NCBI GenBank assembly: GCA_035551455.1
Contig: DASZMZ010000282.1
Span: 1-61,617 of the forward strand
Length of the DNA stretch: 61,617 bases
Direction of reading: 5' to 3'
DNA from: Sulfopaludibacter sp035551455
GTDB lineage: Bacteria; Acidobacteriota; Terriglobia; Bryobacterales; Bryobacteraceae
Below, in pieces: positions 8,276-16,187 of the stretch. Within the stretch, counting starts at the first letter, position 1. Each line of letters opens with the position of its first letter. The notes under the pieces were generated by a model. It worked only from the letters and a program-made list of their open reading frames with translations. It made no database searches and had not been told where the DNA came from. Position numbers and translations under genes: made by a program.

Positions 8276-11200
8276 CTACTTACCAGGTTTCCAGTCCGGC
8301 AGACGCCCCGGAGTAGGCGGTGCCCCGGCCGCATCCAGTTGCTTTTCCAGCCCCTTGATGTCGGTATCGATCAGCTTGCGGAGTTTCGGTATCTGCACCG
8401 CCAGTTCATCGGATGCAATCTGATATTGCTCCTGCGCCGTCTTGGTAGGCCGTCCGGTGGTCCCCCGCGTGGGCGATGCAGCAGCCTGCGCGTGCTCCGC
8501 GATGGATGCCGGAGTGCCTTCATTGTGCGCCCGCCAGATGGCATCGCCGCGCAGCGCCAGGTTGATTTCCGCCAGGCTCTTCTCCAGCGTCAGACACTGC
8601 TCGTGAAGCTTCGCCGGTAGCGAGGGCATCGCATCCACGGCGCGCCGGATGGCGTCCAGACGCGTGCCGGCTTCGGTGGCGGCCTGCTGCGTCGCCGTCA
8701 GGGCCTGCTGCATTTTCTGCACCTTTTCCTGGAACGCCGCCAGCGCTGCGCGATCCTCTTTCGTGGAAACGCCTTCGGCCACCACTTCGAACGTCTGCGA
8801 GCCCGGCAAAGCGGTCATCACGCCGCCCACTCGCTTAGCCATCGTCACCGTGTACTTGCCGGGAACGGCCAATGCGCCGCCACCCCCGCCGCGTCCCGCG
8901 AAAGCCGGTGGAGGCTCTTCCTCACCGCCGCCTCCGCCGCCCCCGCCACGAGCGCCGCCGCCACCTGCGCCGCCAGCGCCTCCACGACCTCCGCCGCCGC
9001 CGGCGCCGCCGCGGCCACCGCCGCCGCCCGCCGAGGGATTCTGCTCACGGAGGTCCCACGTAATCCGATGCAGACCCGCCGATGCCGGAGCTTCCAGCCG
9101 CCGCACGATCTTGCCCGTCGAATCGGCGATGTTCACCAGCAACGTCGGCGTTTCCTCTTCCGCTTCGATGCGCAGCAGTTCCGGCGTCGGGTAGGGCGGA
9201 GTCTCTCCGCGAGCCATGGCCGCACGCTCCTTCTGTGCCCGCTCCTGCGCCTTGGTCCGGTAGCCTTCCTTCAGGTTGTAGGTGATGGTCGCGCCGAACG
9301 GAGGATTGGCCGCCGTGAAGAAGCCCGACCCCTGTCCGATATCGCCGCCGAATGCCGAGCTCGGAATGTACGAAAGAGCCGTCTGCACCGGGAACAGCGT
9401 GTTCTCCTTGTTGAGCGATTCCGCCGTCGCCTCGCGCAGCGGACTGTAATCGTCCAGCACATAGATGCCGCGCCCGAACGTGCCCAGCACCAGATCGTCG
9501 GTGGCCTTGTGGATAGTCAGGTCGCGCACCATGATCGTGGGCAGCCCGCCCGTGAATTTGATCCACTTCTCGCCGCCGATTTTGCTGAAATACAGACCGA
9601 ATTCGGTCCCGGCGAACAGCAGTTTCGGATCCTTGTAGTCCTCCGCGATGGCGTACACTCCGCCGCGCTCGGGCAGGTTGCCGGAGATGCTGGTCCACGT
9701 CTTGCCCTTGTCCGTACTGCGAATCAGGTACGGCTTGAAATCGCCGTTCTGGTGATTCTCGTAGGCTACGTAAACCGTACCGGCATCATGCTGCGAGGCC
9801 GTGATGCGCTGCACGTAAGCATCGCCGGGCACCCCCGCAGGCTTTTCGATCTTGTGCCAGGTTTTGCCGCCGTCTTCGGTCACCTGCACCAGGCCATCGT
9901 CGGTGCCGACGTAAATCAGGCCTTCCTGCTTGGGCGATTCGGCAATCGACGAAATGTTGTCGTAGAGCGCCGTCGAAACGTTCTTCTGAATCGCGTCGAT
10001 CGGCCAGATCTTGCCCATCATCGGCAGTTTGTTGCGGTCCAGGTTGCGCGTCAGATCGCCGCTCACCGCCTTCCAGCTATCGCCCCGATCGTCGCTGCGA
10101 TACAGCTTCTGCGCGCCGAAGTACAGGCGGGTGTTGGAGTGCGGACTGATGATCACCGGTGCGTCCCAGTTCCAGCGCAGCGCCGGATCGTCCTTCGCCG
10201 CCTGCGGCTGAATGCTCACCCGCTCGCCGGTGCGCCGGTCAAAGCGCACCATCCCGCCGTTCTGCATGTTGGCATAGATGGTGTTCGGGTCCTTGGGATC
10301 CACGCGGCTGTAGAAGCCGTCGCCGCCCATCGTTACCAGGCAATCGGAATTCACCAGGCCGGTGCCGCTCTTGTTCTTGGCCGGGCAGCCGAAGCTGTTG
10401 TTGTCCTGCGTGCCGCCGTAGACGTAGTAGAAGGGAGAGTCTTCCGAGACCGCCACGTCGTACATCTGCGCGGTGGGCAGATTCGCCTTGAAGTTCCAGG
10501 TGTTGGCGCGGTCGAAGCTCTCATAGACGCCGCCGTCGCAGCCCACCAGGTAGTGATCGTTATTGCGCGGGTCGATCCAGATATCGTGATTGTCCACGTG
10601 CTTGGCCCGCGTCGGCAGCGCCGACATGGTGCGGCCGCCATCGTCGCTTACCATGATGTTCAGGCCCATGATGTAGACGCGCTCGGCGTTCGCCGGGTCC
10701 ACCACCACCTTCGAGTAATACTGGCCCTGATCGTCGTAGCTGTTGCGCTTGTCCCACGTCACCCCGTTATCGGTGGACCGGTACAAGCCGCCGCGTCCCT
10801 GACTGCCTTCCACCTGCGCGTACACCATGGCGGGGTTCGAAGGTGCGTAGTTCAATCCAATGCGTCCCAGTTCGCCGAACGAGGGGAAGCCGCCGCCCAC
10901 TTTGCTCCACGTCTTGCCCGCGTCGATGCTGCGCCACAGCGCGCTGCCGGGACCGCCGTGAATGATGCCGAAGTAGCTGCGCTGCCGCTGATGCGTGGCC
11001 GCCAGCAGGATGTCGGGATTCTTCGGATCCATCACCACGTCGGAGCAGCCCGTGTAATCGTCCACCTTGATCAGGCTCTGCGACCATGTCTTGCCGCCGT
11101 CGGTCGTCTTATAGAGACCGCGCTCTCCCCCGCCCTTCCACAGAGGACCGGGCGCCGCCACATAGACCACATTCGAATCCCGCGGATCCACCAGAATGCG

Positions 11201-11668
11201 GGCGATGTGCTCGGTCGTCTTCAGACCCACGTTGCGCCACGTCCGTCCGGCATCGTCGCTCTTGTAAACGCCATCGCCATAGGAGACGCTGCGCTGGTTG
11301 TTGTTTTCGCCGGTCCCCGCCCACACGATCGAAGGGTTCTTCGGATCGATGGTAATGGTGCCGATGGAATAGGATCCCTGGCTGTCAAACACCGGGATCC
11401 AGGTAGTCCCGTCGTTATGGGTGAGAAAGATGCCGCCCGAAGCCTCGGCAATCAGATAATGACTGGGGCTATCGGGAAATACGGCGAACTGCGACACGCG
11501 CCCGGAGATGAACGCCGGACCGATGTTGCGAACCCGTAAACTGGCGAAAGTACGCGCGTTGATCGGATCGTCCGACCCGCCGCGCCCACCTCGCCCGCCG
11601 CCCTGAGGCGGCTCGTCCTGCGCAAACGCAGCAAGAGAAAAACACAAAAGGAGGGGAATGGACCTCAT
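8276..11668 (-). CDS. Secreted VPS10/sortilin-like Asp-box propeller protein
   Basis: 1130 residues. Signal peptide MRSIPLLLCFSLAAFAQ, then a Gly/Arg linker (GGGRGGRGG). Residues about 40-760 contain at least eight Asp-box/BNR motifs of the SxDxGxTW type: SDDAGRTW, TTDGGKTW, SIDAGKTW, STDNGVTW, SDDRGDSW, TEDGGKTW, STDKGKTW. These place it with the WD40/YVTN/BNR or glycosyl-hydrolase-like proteins that are numerous in Acidobacteria. Residues about 880-930 are an almost pure Gly/Arg/Ala tract, and the C-terminal part (about 960-1120) is helical. No sialidase active-site set is evident, so an enzyme activity should not be assumed. It is transcribed alone, convergent with nothing and divergent from two small plus-strand ORFs. 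Confidence 0.85.
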   Translation of the reverse strand: MRSIPLLLCFSLAAFAQDEPPQGGGRGGRGGSDDPINARTFASLRVRNIGPAFISGRVSQFAVFPDSPSHYLIAEASGGIFLTHNDGTTWIPVFDSQGSYSIGTITIDPKNPSIVWAGTGENNNQRSVSYGDGVYKSDDAGRTWRNVGLKTTEHIARILVDPRDSNVVYVAAPGPLWKGGGERGLYKTTDGGKTWSQSLIKVDDYTGCSDVVMDPKNPDILLAATHQRQRSYFGIIHGGPGSALWRSIDAGKTWSKVGGGFPSFGELGRIGLNYAPSNPAMVYAQVEGSQGRGGLYRSTDNGVTWDKRNSYDDQGQYYSKVVVDPANAERVYIMGLNIMVSDDGGRTMSALPTRAKHVDNHDIWIDPRNNDHYLVGCDGGVYESFDRANTWNFKANLPTAQMYDVAVSEDSPFYYVYGGTQDNNSFGCPAKNKSGTGLVNSDCLVTMGGDGFYSRVDPKDPNTIYANMQNGGMVRFDRRTGERVSIQPQAAKDDPALRWNWDAPVIISPHSNTRLYFGAQKLYRSDDRGDSWKAVSGDLTRNLDRNKLPMMGKIWPIDAIQKNVSTALYDNISSIAESPKQEGLIYVGTDDGLVQVTEDGGKTWHKIEKPAGVPGDAYVQRITASQHDAGTVYVAYENHQNGDFKPYLIRSTDKGKTWTSISGNLPERGGVYAIAEDYKDPKLLFAGTEFGLYFSKIGGEKWIKFTGGLPTIMVRDLTIHKATDDLVLGTFGRGIYVLDDYSPLREATAESLNKENTLFPVQTALSYIPSSAFGGDIGQGSGFFTAANPPFGATITYNLKEGYRTKAQERAQKERAAMARGETPPYPTPELLRIEAEEETPTLLVNIADSTGKIVRRLEAPASAGLHRITWDLREQNPSAGGGGGRGGAGGGGGRGGAGGAGGGGARGGGGGGGGEEEPPPAFAGRGGGGGALAVPGKYTVTMAKRVGGVMTALPGSQTFEVVAEGVSTKEDRAALAAFQEKVQKMQQALTATQQAATEAGTRLDAIRRAVDAMPSLPAKLHEQCLTLEKSLAEINLALRGDAIWRAHNEGTPASIAEHAQAAASPTRGTTGRPTKTAQEQYQIASDELAVQIPKLRKLIDTDIKGLEKQLDAAGAPPTPGRLPDWKPGK

Positions 11669-11724
11669 GGACGGGAGTATAACTCACAATCGCGCTACCA
11701 TAGGATTTCCCCAGGAACACCAGG

Positions 11725-11871
11725 TTGCCGAACTACCTTACGAAACTCTTCCCCATGGTATTGCTGGCAGGCAATGCCGGGGCCGCCATCTGCTACGCCG
11801 TGGCGGGAGACTACAGGCGATCCCTCTACTGGGCCGCATCCGCCCTCTGCATCGGTGCCATCACCTTTTGA
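11725..11871 (+). CDS. Possible small membrane protein (48 aa)
   Basis: From a TTG at 11725 the frame encodes MPNYLTKLFPMVLLAGNAGA followed by AICYAVAGDYRRSLYWAASA and LCIGAITF. One or two hydrophobic segments and an Arg pair resemble short phage or plasmid-type membrane proteins of the same architecture. An internal ATG at 11755 would give 38 residues. The ribosome site is only moderate (cagg). Not certain to be expressed. Confidence 0.4.
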   Translation: MPNYLTKLFPMVLLAGNAGAAICYAVAGDYRRSLYWAASALCIGAITF

Positions 11872-11903
11872 GCGCGCTATCCTCATAAAAGGAGGATAAC
11901 CGG

Positions 11904-12047
11904 GTGCTCCACGATCTGATCGAGAAAGTCAAACGCTTCCTGAAAAAGGAGCCGGAGCCGCCCGAGGACCCCTACGCCATGGTGGGAGCCCCGAAGAAAC
12001 CTCGCCCGCCCCTGCGCAGCGCCGGCGCGCACGCTCCGCTGGATTGA
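11904..12047 (+). CDS. Small basic/proline-rich hypothetical protein (47 aa)
   Basis: GTG start at 11904 preceded by an excellent aaggagga ribosome site with 8-base spacing. The product begins MLHDLIEKVKRFLKKEPEPP, an amphipathic basic helix followed by an acidic Pro-rich turn, and continues DPYAMVGAPKKPRPPLRSA. The DPYxxVxxPKKPRP pattern looks like a short family seen in Acidobacteria that has no known function. It follows the 48-residue ORF by 32 bases, so the two may be co-transcribed. Confidence 0.6.
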   Translation: MLHDLIEKVKRFLKKEPEPPEDPYAMVGAPKKPRPPLRSAGAHAPLD

Positions 12048-12055
12048 ACGCCGCC

Positions 12056-12391
12056 CTACGCTTTGAGAAGCAAAACCACACCATCCGACTCCAGGAAGTG
12101 CTGGATGCGCAGGGCTTCCCGCCTAAGAAGATTCTCGATCACTTTCGCCGGATACTCGCAGCGCTCGATCCGAATGATTTTCGGCGGCGGGCCGCATTGT
12201 TCGACCAGTTGAACAAAATCACGGTCCGCTGTAAGGACAGCCGCAAACTCAAGACGTGCTGCCCAACTGAAAATAAAGGGGTCGGAAGCGCCAATCAGAT
12301 CGTGTTCGTAGACGCTTTCCAAACCGGGCAAGATGTCCGCGAGGCGCTTGGCCAATTTGGGTGAGAGGTTCTGGTCGAGGAGCAGACGCAC
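12056..12391 (-). CDS. DUF5615 PIN-like toxin component
   Basis: 111 residues, GTG start at 12391. The N terminus MRLLLDQNLSPKLAKRL and the later stretch VLTADRDFVQL are the acidic-residue blocks of the DUF5615 PIN-like nuclease family (Asp6, Asp96-region). Such proteins are predicted Mg-dependent ribonucleases and are nearly always encoded after a DUF433 gene. The gene starts three bases after the DUF433 stop, so translation is probably coupled. Only about 110 residues are expected and all are present. Confidence 0.82.
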   Translation of the reverse strand: MRLLLDQNLSPKLAKRLADILPGLESVYEHDLIGASDPFIFSWAARLEFAAVLTADRDFVQLVEQCGPPPKIIRIERCEYPAKVIENLLRREALRIQHFLESDGVVLLLKA

Positions 12392-12394
12392 CCG

Positions 12395-12631
12395 CTATTT
12401 GCGTCCGTACGCGGCATCGGCTACATCTGCCGCGAAGGCGTATACGGCCGCAAAATCCTCCTTCTCGAGGCCGGGGTGCTCCTCGAGGATTTCGTCCTCG
12501 GTCATGCCATGGGCAAGCCAGCCAAGCACATCATTCACGGTGATCCTCATCCCGCGAATGCACGGCTTTCCGTCCCGCTTATCGACTTCAATCGTGATGC
12601 GAGGGTGCGACGCCGTCATATCCATACCCAT
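12395..12631 (-). CDS. DUF433 antitoxin-like protein
   Basis: 78 residues from ATG 12631 (other ATGs at 12625 and 12619 would shorten it by 2 or 4). The core ITIEVDKRDGKPCIRGMRI followed by TVNDVLGWLAHGMTEDEIL is the DUF433 helix-turn-helix-like fold (VapB45-type). It probably neutralises the downstream DUF5615 PIN-like protein and autoregulates the pair. The two genes form a compact operon (gap of three bases) facing the amidase gene. Confidence 0.85.
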   Translation of the reverse strand: MGMDMTASHPRITIEVDKRDGKPCIRGMRITVNDVLGWLAHGMTEDEILEEHPGLEKEDFAAVYAFAADVADAAYGRK

Positions 12632-12712
12632 TATGGCGCAGCCCGTCGACTAGCGGTATCTCGACAACTCGATCCAATCAAAAAGCTCTGCCTCAGGTAT
12701 CATGGTCCAATC

Positions 12713-14485
12713 ATGGACAGACGAACCTGGTGTCAACTGATGAGTGTCCTCGCTGCGGCGAGCCCGGCGATTTCCCAGACCCAACCCCCTGTAACGCCAC
12801 CCGCGGCAGGACGCGGCGGTCAAGGCGGACGCGGCAATCTGCCGATGCGCATCACCAAAGATCAGTTGAAAGGCGCACTGGTCCTCATCGGCATCGAGTT
12901 TCAGGATGGCGAAGTGGACATGATGCTCCCCACCGTCAATCGGGCCCTCAACAACTACGACGCCCTCCGCAAAGTCGATATCCCGTACGACACCGAGCCC
13001 GCCATCGCTTTCCATCCAGGACTGCCCAACCGTCAACCCATCAAAGGCCCGCAGCGCTTCTCGACTACCATCCCGGCCGCCGCGGTCAAAGCCCCGGCCA
13101 ACCTGGAAGAGGTCGCCTACTGGCCCATCACCAAGCTCGCGCCGCTGCTCCGCTCGCGCTCCGTCTCGTCTACCGACCTGACGAAGATGTACATCGCGCG
13201 CATGAAGAAGTACTCGCCCAAGCTCCTCTGTCTGATCACTCTCACCGAGGACTTGGCGCTGGAGCAGGCCGCCAAAGCAGACCAGGAAATCAAGGCAGGC
13301 AAGTATCGCGGACCGCTGCACGGCATTCCGTTCGGCGTCAAGGATCTCTTCGACACAAAAGGCATTCTTACCACCTGGGGCGCCGAGCCGTACATGAAGC
13401 GCGTGGCCGCATACGACGCCACCTGCGTCGAGCGCCTCCGCAATGCCGGCGCGGTGCTAATGGCCAAACTCTCCATGGGCGCGCTGGCGCAGGGCGACCT
13501 CTGGTTTCAGGGCCGCACCAAAAACCCGTGGAGCTGGAACGCCGAGAAGAGCGACTACGACGCCGGGTCGAGCGGTTCTTCGGCCGGGTCGGCTTCGGCG
13601 ACCTCGGCGGGATTGGTCGGCTTCGCCCTCGGCACCGAGACACTCGGCTCCATCGTCTCGCCGAGCGGGGTGTGCGGCACCGCGGGAATGCGTCCCACTT
13701 ATGGCCGCGTCAGCCGCCACGGCGCCATGGCGCTGAGCTGGACCATGGACAAGATCGGACCCATCTGCCGCGGCGTCGAGGATCTCGCCATCGTCCTGAA
13801 TGCGATCTACGGACCCGACGGCCACGACCGCAGCGTGGGCGCCGACCCGTTCCACTTCGAGCCGCGCAAGCCTCTCAGCGCCATGAAAATCGGCGTCTAC
13901 CAGAAGGGCTTCGACGCCCAGCAGGGTGGCCGCGGCAATCCGCAGGCCGCCGAAGAACGCAAGAAAATCTACGCGCAGGCCCTCGCCGACCTGAAACGGG
14001 CTGGTGCGAATATGACGCCCGTGGATTATGACGAAGGCTTCACCGGCATGCGCTTCCTGCTGGAAGCCGAGGGCGGCGCGGCTTTCGACGATATCACCCG
14101 CGATGGCCAGGTCCGCACGCTGAAAGGCCAGGCTGCCAACGATTGGCCGAATACCTTCCGCAGTTCGCGCATGATCCCCGCCGTGGAGTACATCCGCGCG
14201 CAGAGGGCGCGCACCCTTATGGTGGAGAAGTTCGAGAAGTTCATGGCCGATTGGGACGCCATCGTGATTCCGCCCGGCGCCTTCCTGACCACCACGAACC
14301 TCACCGGCAATCCCGAGGTGGTGGCCAAGTGCGGCTTTCAGAAGTTGCAGAGCGGAGCGGAACAGCCGCTCACCATCGGCTTCCTCGGCAAGATCTACGA
14401 CGAAGGGTCGCCGCTGCGGGTGGCTCTGGCGTATGAACAAGCCACCGAGTGGCACACCAAGCATCCAACGAATCTGGGGGTCTAG
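12713..14485 (+). CDS. Secreted amidase-signature enzyme
   Basis: 590 residues from ATG 12713, which begins a signal peptide (MDRRTWCQLMSVLAAASPAI); the open frame upstream to 12476 overlaps the antisense DUF433 gene and is not used. A Gly/Arg linker (AAGRGGQGGRGN) follows. The amidase-signature Ser-cisSer-Lys machinery is visible: Lys210 in GVKDLFD, the Ser/Gly-rich loop GSSGSSAGS at about 285-293, and nucleophile Ser313 in TETLGSIVSPS. The enzyme hydrolyses an amide bond; the exact substrate cannot be read from sequence. Export is unusual for tRNA-type amidotransferases and fits peptide or amide scavenging. The M24 peptidase starts one base after its stop. Confidence 0.88.
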   Translation: MDRRTWCQLMSVLAAASPAISQTQPPVTPPAAGRGGQGGRGNLPMRITKDQLKGALVLIGIEFQDGEVDMMLPTVNRALNNYDALRKVDIPYDTEPAIAFHPGLPNRQPIKGPQRFSTTIPAAAVKAPANLEEVAYWPITKLAPLLRSRSVSSTDLTKMYIARMKKYSPKLLCLITLTEDLALEQAAKADQEIKAGKYRGPLHGIPFGVKDLFDTKGILTTWGAEPYMKRVAAYDATCVERLRNAGAVLMAKLSMGALAQGDLWFQGRTKNPWSWNAEKSDYDAGSSGSSAGSASATSAGLVGFALGTETLGSIVSPSGVCGTAGMRPTYGRVSRHGAMALSWTMDKIGPICRGVEDLAIVLNAIYGPDGHDRSVGADPFHFEPRKPLSAMKIGVYQKGFDAQQGGRGNPQAAEERKKIYAQALADLKRAGANMTPVDYDEGFTGMRFLLEAEGGAAFDDITRDGQVRTLKGQAANDWPNTFRSSRMIPAVEYIRAQRARTLMVEKFEKFMADWDAIVIPPGAFLTTTNLTGNPEVVAKCGFQKLQSGAEQPLTIGFLGKIYDEGSPLRVALAYEQATEWHTKHPTNLGV

Positions 14486-14486
14486 C

Positions 14487-15737
14487 GTGCGAATCGACCG
14501 TCGAACGTTTTTGGGCATGGCAGCCGCCGCGCCCTTTGTGTCCGCCTCCCACGCACAGCGTGGCAGGGGCGGACCGTCCTATCCCGTCCCCGACGCCGTC
14601 AAGAGTTTGAAGCCCATGCTGGATGGCGTCCAACCCATCACGGCGGACGAGCGGCGCGCGCGCATCGCCAAGGCGCAGTCGATCATGCGGGAACACAAGA
14701 TGGGCGGCCTCGTGATGGAGGGCGGCACCAGCATGTACTACTTCACGGGATTGCGGGGCGGCGCTGCCGACCCACTGACGGCGGTCGTACTACCGGCCAA
14801 GGGCGACCCGGTCTGGGTGACAGCGGCCGCGTCCGCCATGCACCCGCCAGGCGACGTCCGCACCTACGAGCCCGACGGCAATCCGTACCTGCGCATCACA
14901 CAGGCCCTGAAGGATCGCGGCGCTGCCGGGTCGATCGGGATGGAGGAGCGCGTGCGTTTCTCCGTGTTCGACGGCCTGCGCAAGGAGTCGCCGTCCCTCG
15001 AATTCGTCAGCGGCGACCCGGTCACCATCGGCTGCCGCGTCATCAAATCGCCGGCCGAGATCGCGCTCCTGCAGCGGGCCAACGATGTCACCATCGCCTG
15101 CTACAAAGCCGTGCTCTCCACGCTGCACGAAGGCATGGATCAGCGCGAACTCAGTTCCAACATCAGTGCCGCGTACGCCGCGCTGGGCGTGCGGGGCGAC
15201 GCCATGGTCAGCTTCGGCGAGTACACCGCCTTCCCCCACGGCAGCATTCAGCCCCAAAAGCTCAAGGAAGGCGACTTGGTCCTGGTGGACGACGGCTGCA
15301 GCGTCGAAGGCTACCAGAGCGATATCACGCGTACGCTGATCTTCGGCAAACCCACGGCGCGACAGCGGCAGGTCTGGGACCTGGAACGTAAGGCGCAGGA
15401 TGCCGCGCTCGCCGCCGCCAAGCCGGGCGCCACCTGCGAATCGGTGGATGCCGCCGCGCGCGGCGTGATTACCGCCGCCGGCTTTGGGCCCGGCTACAAG
15501 ACTCCCGGTCTGCCGCACCGCACCGGCCACGGCATTGGACTGGACGGCCACGAGTGGACCTACCTGGTGAAAGGCAATACCACGAAGCTTCAGCCCGGCA
15601 TGTGTTTCAGCGATGAGCCGACCATCGCCATCTACGGCGAGTTCGGCGTCCGGCTGGAAGACTGCATGTACGTCACCGAGTCCGGCGCGCGCATGTTCAC
15701 CAAACAGAGCCCGGCCATCGATCAACCTTTCGGATAG
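14487..15737 (+). CDS. M24 family Xaa-Pro peptidase with signal sequence
   Basis: 416 residues from GTG 14487, one base after the amidase stop and with a ggggg ribosome site. The N terminus RIDRRTFLGMAAAAPFVSAS has the DRRTFLG pattern of a twin-arginine signal peptide, followed by QRGRGG. Residues about 45-180 are the creatinase N-terminal domain and 190-410 the pita-bread metallopeptidase domain. All five metal ligands are present: Asp268, Asp279, His348, Glu377 and Glu391. The enzyme should remove N-terminal residues preceding proline. The small gene downstream repeats only its N-terminal domain. Confidence 0.9.
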   Translation: MRIDRRTFLGMAAAAPFVSASHAQRGRGGPSYPVPDAVKSLKPMLDGVQPITADERRARIAKAQSIMREHKMGGLVMEGGTSMYYFTGLRGGAADPLTAVVLPAKGDPVWVTAAASAMHPPGDVRTYEPDGNPYLRITQALKDRGAAGSIGMEERVRFSVFDGLRKESPSLEFVSGDPVTIGCRVIKSPAEIALLQRANDVTIACYKAVLSTLHEGMDQRELSSNISAAYAALGVRGDAMVSFGEYTAFPHGSIQPQKLKEGDLVLVDDGCSVEGYQSDITRTLIFGKPTARQRQVWDLERKAQDAALAAAKPGATCESVDAAARGVITAAGFGPGYKTPGLPHRTGHGIGLDGHEWTYLVKGNTTKLQPGMCFSDEPTIAIYGEFGVRLEDCMYVTESGARMFTKQSPAIDQPFG

Positions 15738-15742
15738 AAACC

Positions 15743-16174
15743 ATGCCCCAAACTACCGATTTTCAACAACGCATCGCCAAACTGCAGGACGCCATGAAGG
15801 AGTTCGGACTCCAGGCCATTGTGCTGGAGCCGGGTCCGGCCATGATGTACCTGACGGGCGTCCGGTGGGGCAAGAGCGAGCGCACCTTCGCCGTCGTCCT
15901 CCCGCAAAAGGGCGACCCGGTTTGGGTGCTGCCCGGCTTCGAAGAGGCGCGCGCCCGCGAGTTGATCCACGTAGGCAAGGACATCCGGATCTGGCAGGAA
16001 GACGAGAGCCCGTTCCAGCGGATCGCACAGGCGTTGAAGGATCGCGGCGTGACGGGCAAGGTCGGCATCGACGAAGCGGCCCGGTTCTTCGTCTTCGACA
16101 ACATTCGCAAGCTGGCCCCCAAGCTGGATTACGTCTCCGCCGGTCAGGTACTGAAGGCCGCCGGAGCCAAGTAG
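15743..16174 (+). CDS. Stand-alone creatinase N-terminal domain (truncated M24 paralogue)
   Basis: 143 residues that align along their length with the N-terminal domain of the M24 peptidase just upstream (compare MMYLTGVRWGKSERTFAVVL with MYYFTGLRGGAADPLTAVVL, and QALKDRGVTGKVGIDE with QALKDRGAAGSIGMEE). The frame stops at AGQVLKAAGAK, exactly where the catalytic pita-bread domain should begin, so no metal ligands remain. There is no signal peptide, unlike its neighbour. It starts 5 bases after the M24 stop. It may be a remnant after a deletion that joined it to the oppositely oriented dehydratase gene, or a regulatory dimerisation partner. Confidence 0.75.
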   Translation: MPQTTDFQQRIAKLQDAMKEFGLQAIVLEPGPAMMYLTGVRWGKSERTFAVVLPQKGDPVWVLPGFEEARARELIHVGKDIRIWQEDESPFQRIAQALKDRGVTGKVGIDEAARFFVFDNIRKLAPKLDYVSAGQVLKAAGAK

Positions 16175-16187
16175 GCCCCAAAGCCTA
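16172..16187. terminator. Short hairpin covering two convergent stop codons
   Basis: taggc (16172-16176) pairs with gccta (16183-16187) around a six-base loop. The stem contains the TAG of the creatinase-domain gene (16172-16174) and the stop of the minus-strand dehydratase (16185-16187). Weak as a terminator. Confidence 0.3.

Noticed and set aside
8876..9034. GCC/GGC-rich tract as a repeat array or frameshift hotspot
   Set aside because: It encodes a Gly/Arg-rich linker in an unbroken frame; units are irregular and there are no spacers, so it is neither CRISPR nor a clear tandem repeat.
9068..11539. 823-codon plus-strand open frame opposite the Asp-box gene
   Set aside because: It is antisense to a clear gene with eight Asp-box repeats; its product is Arg/His/Val-rich with no motif. 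GC-rich codon use leaves the opposite frame open.
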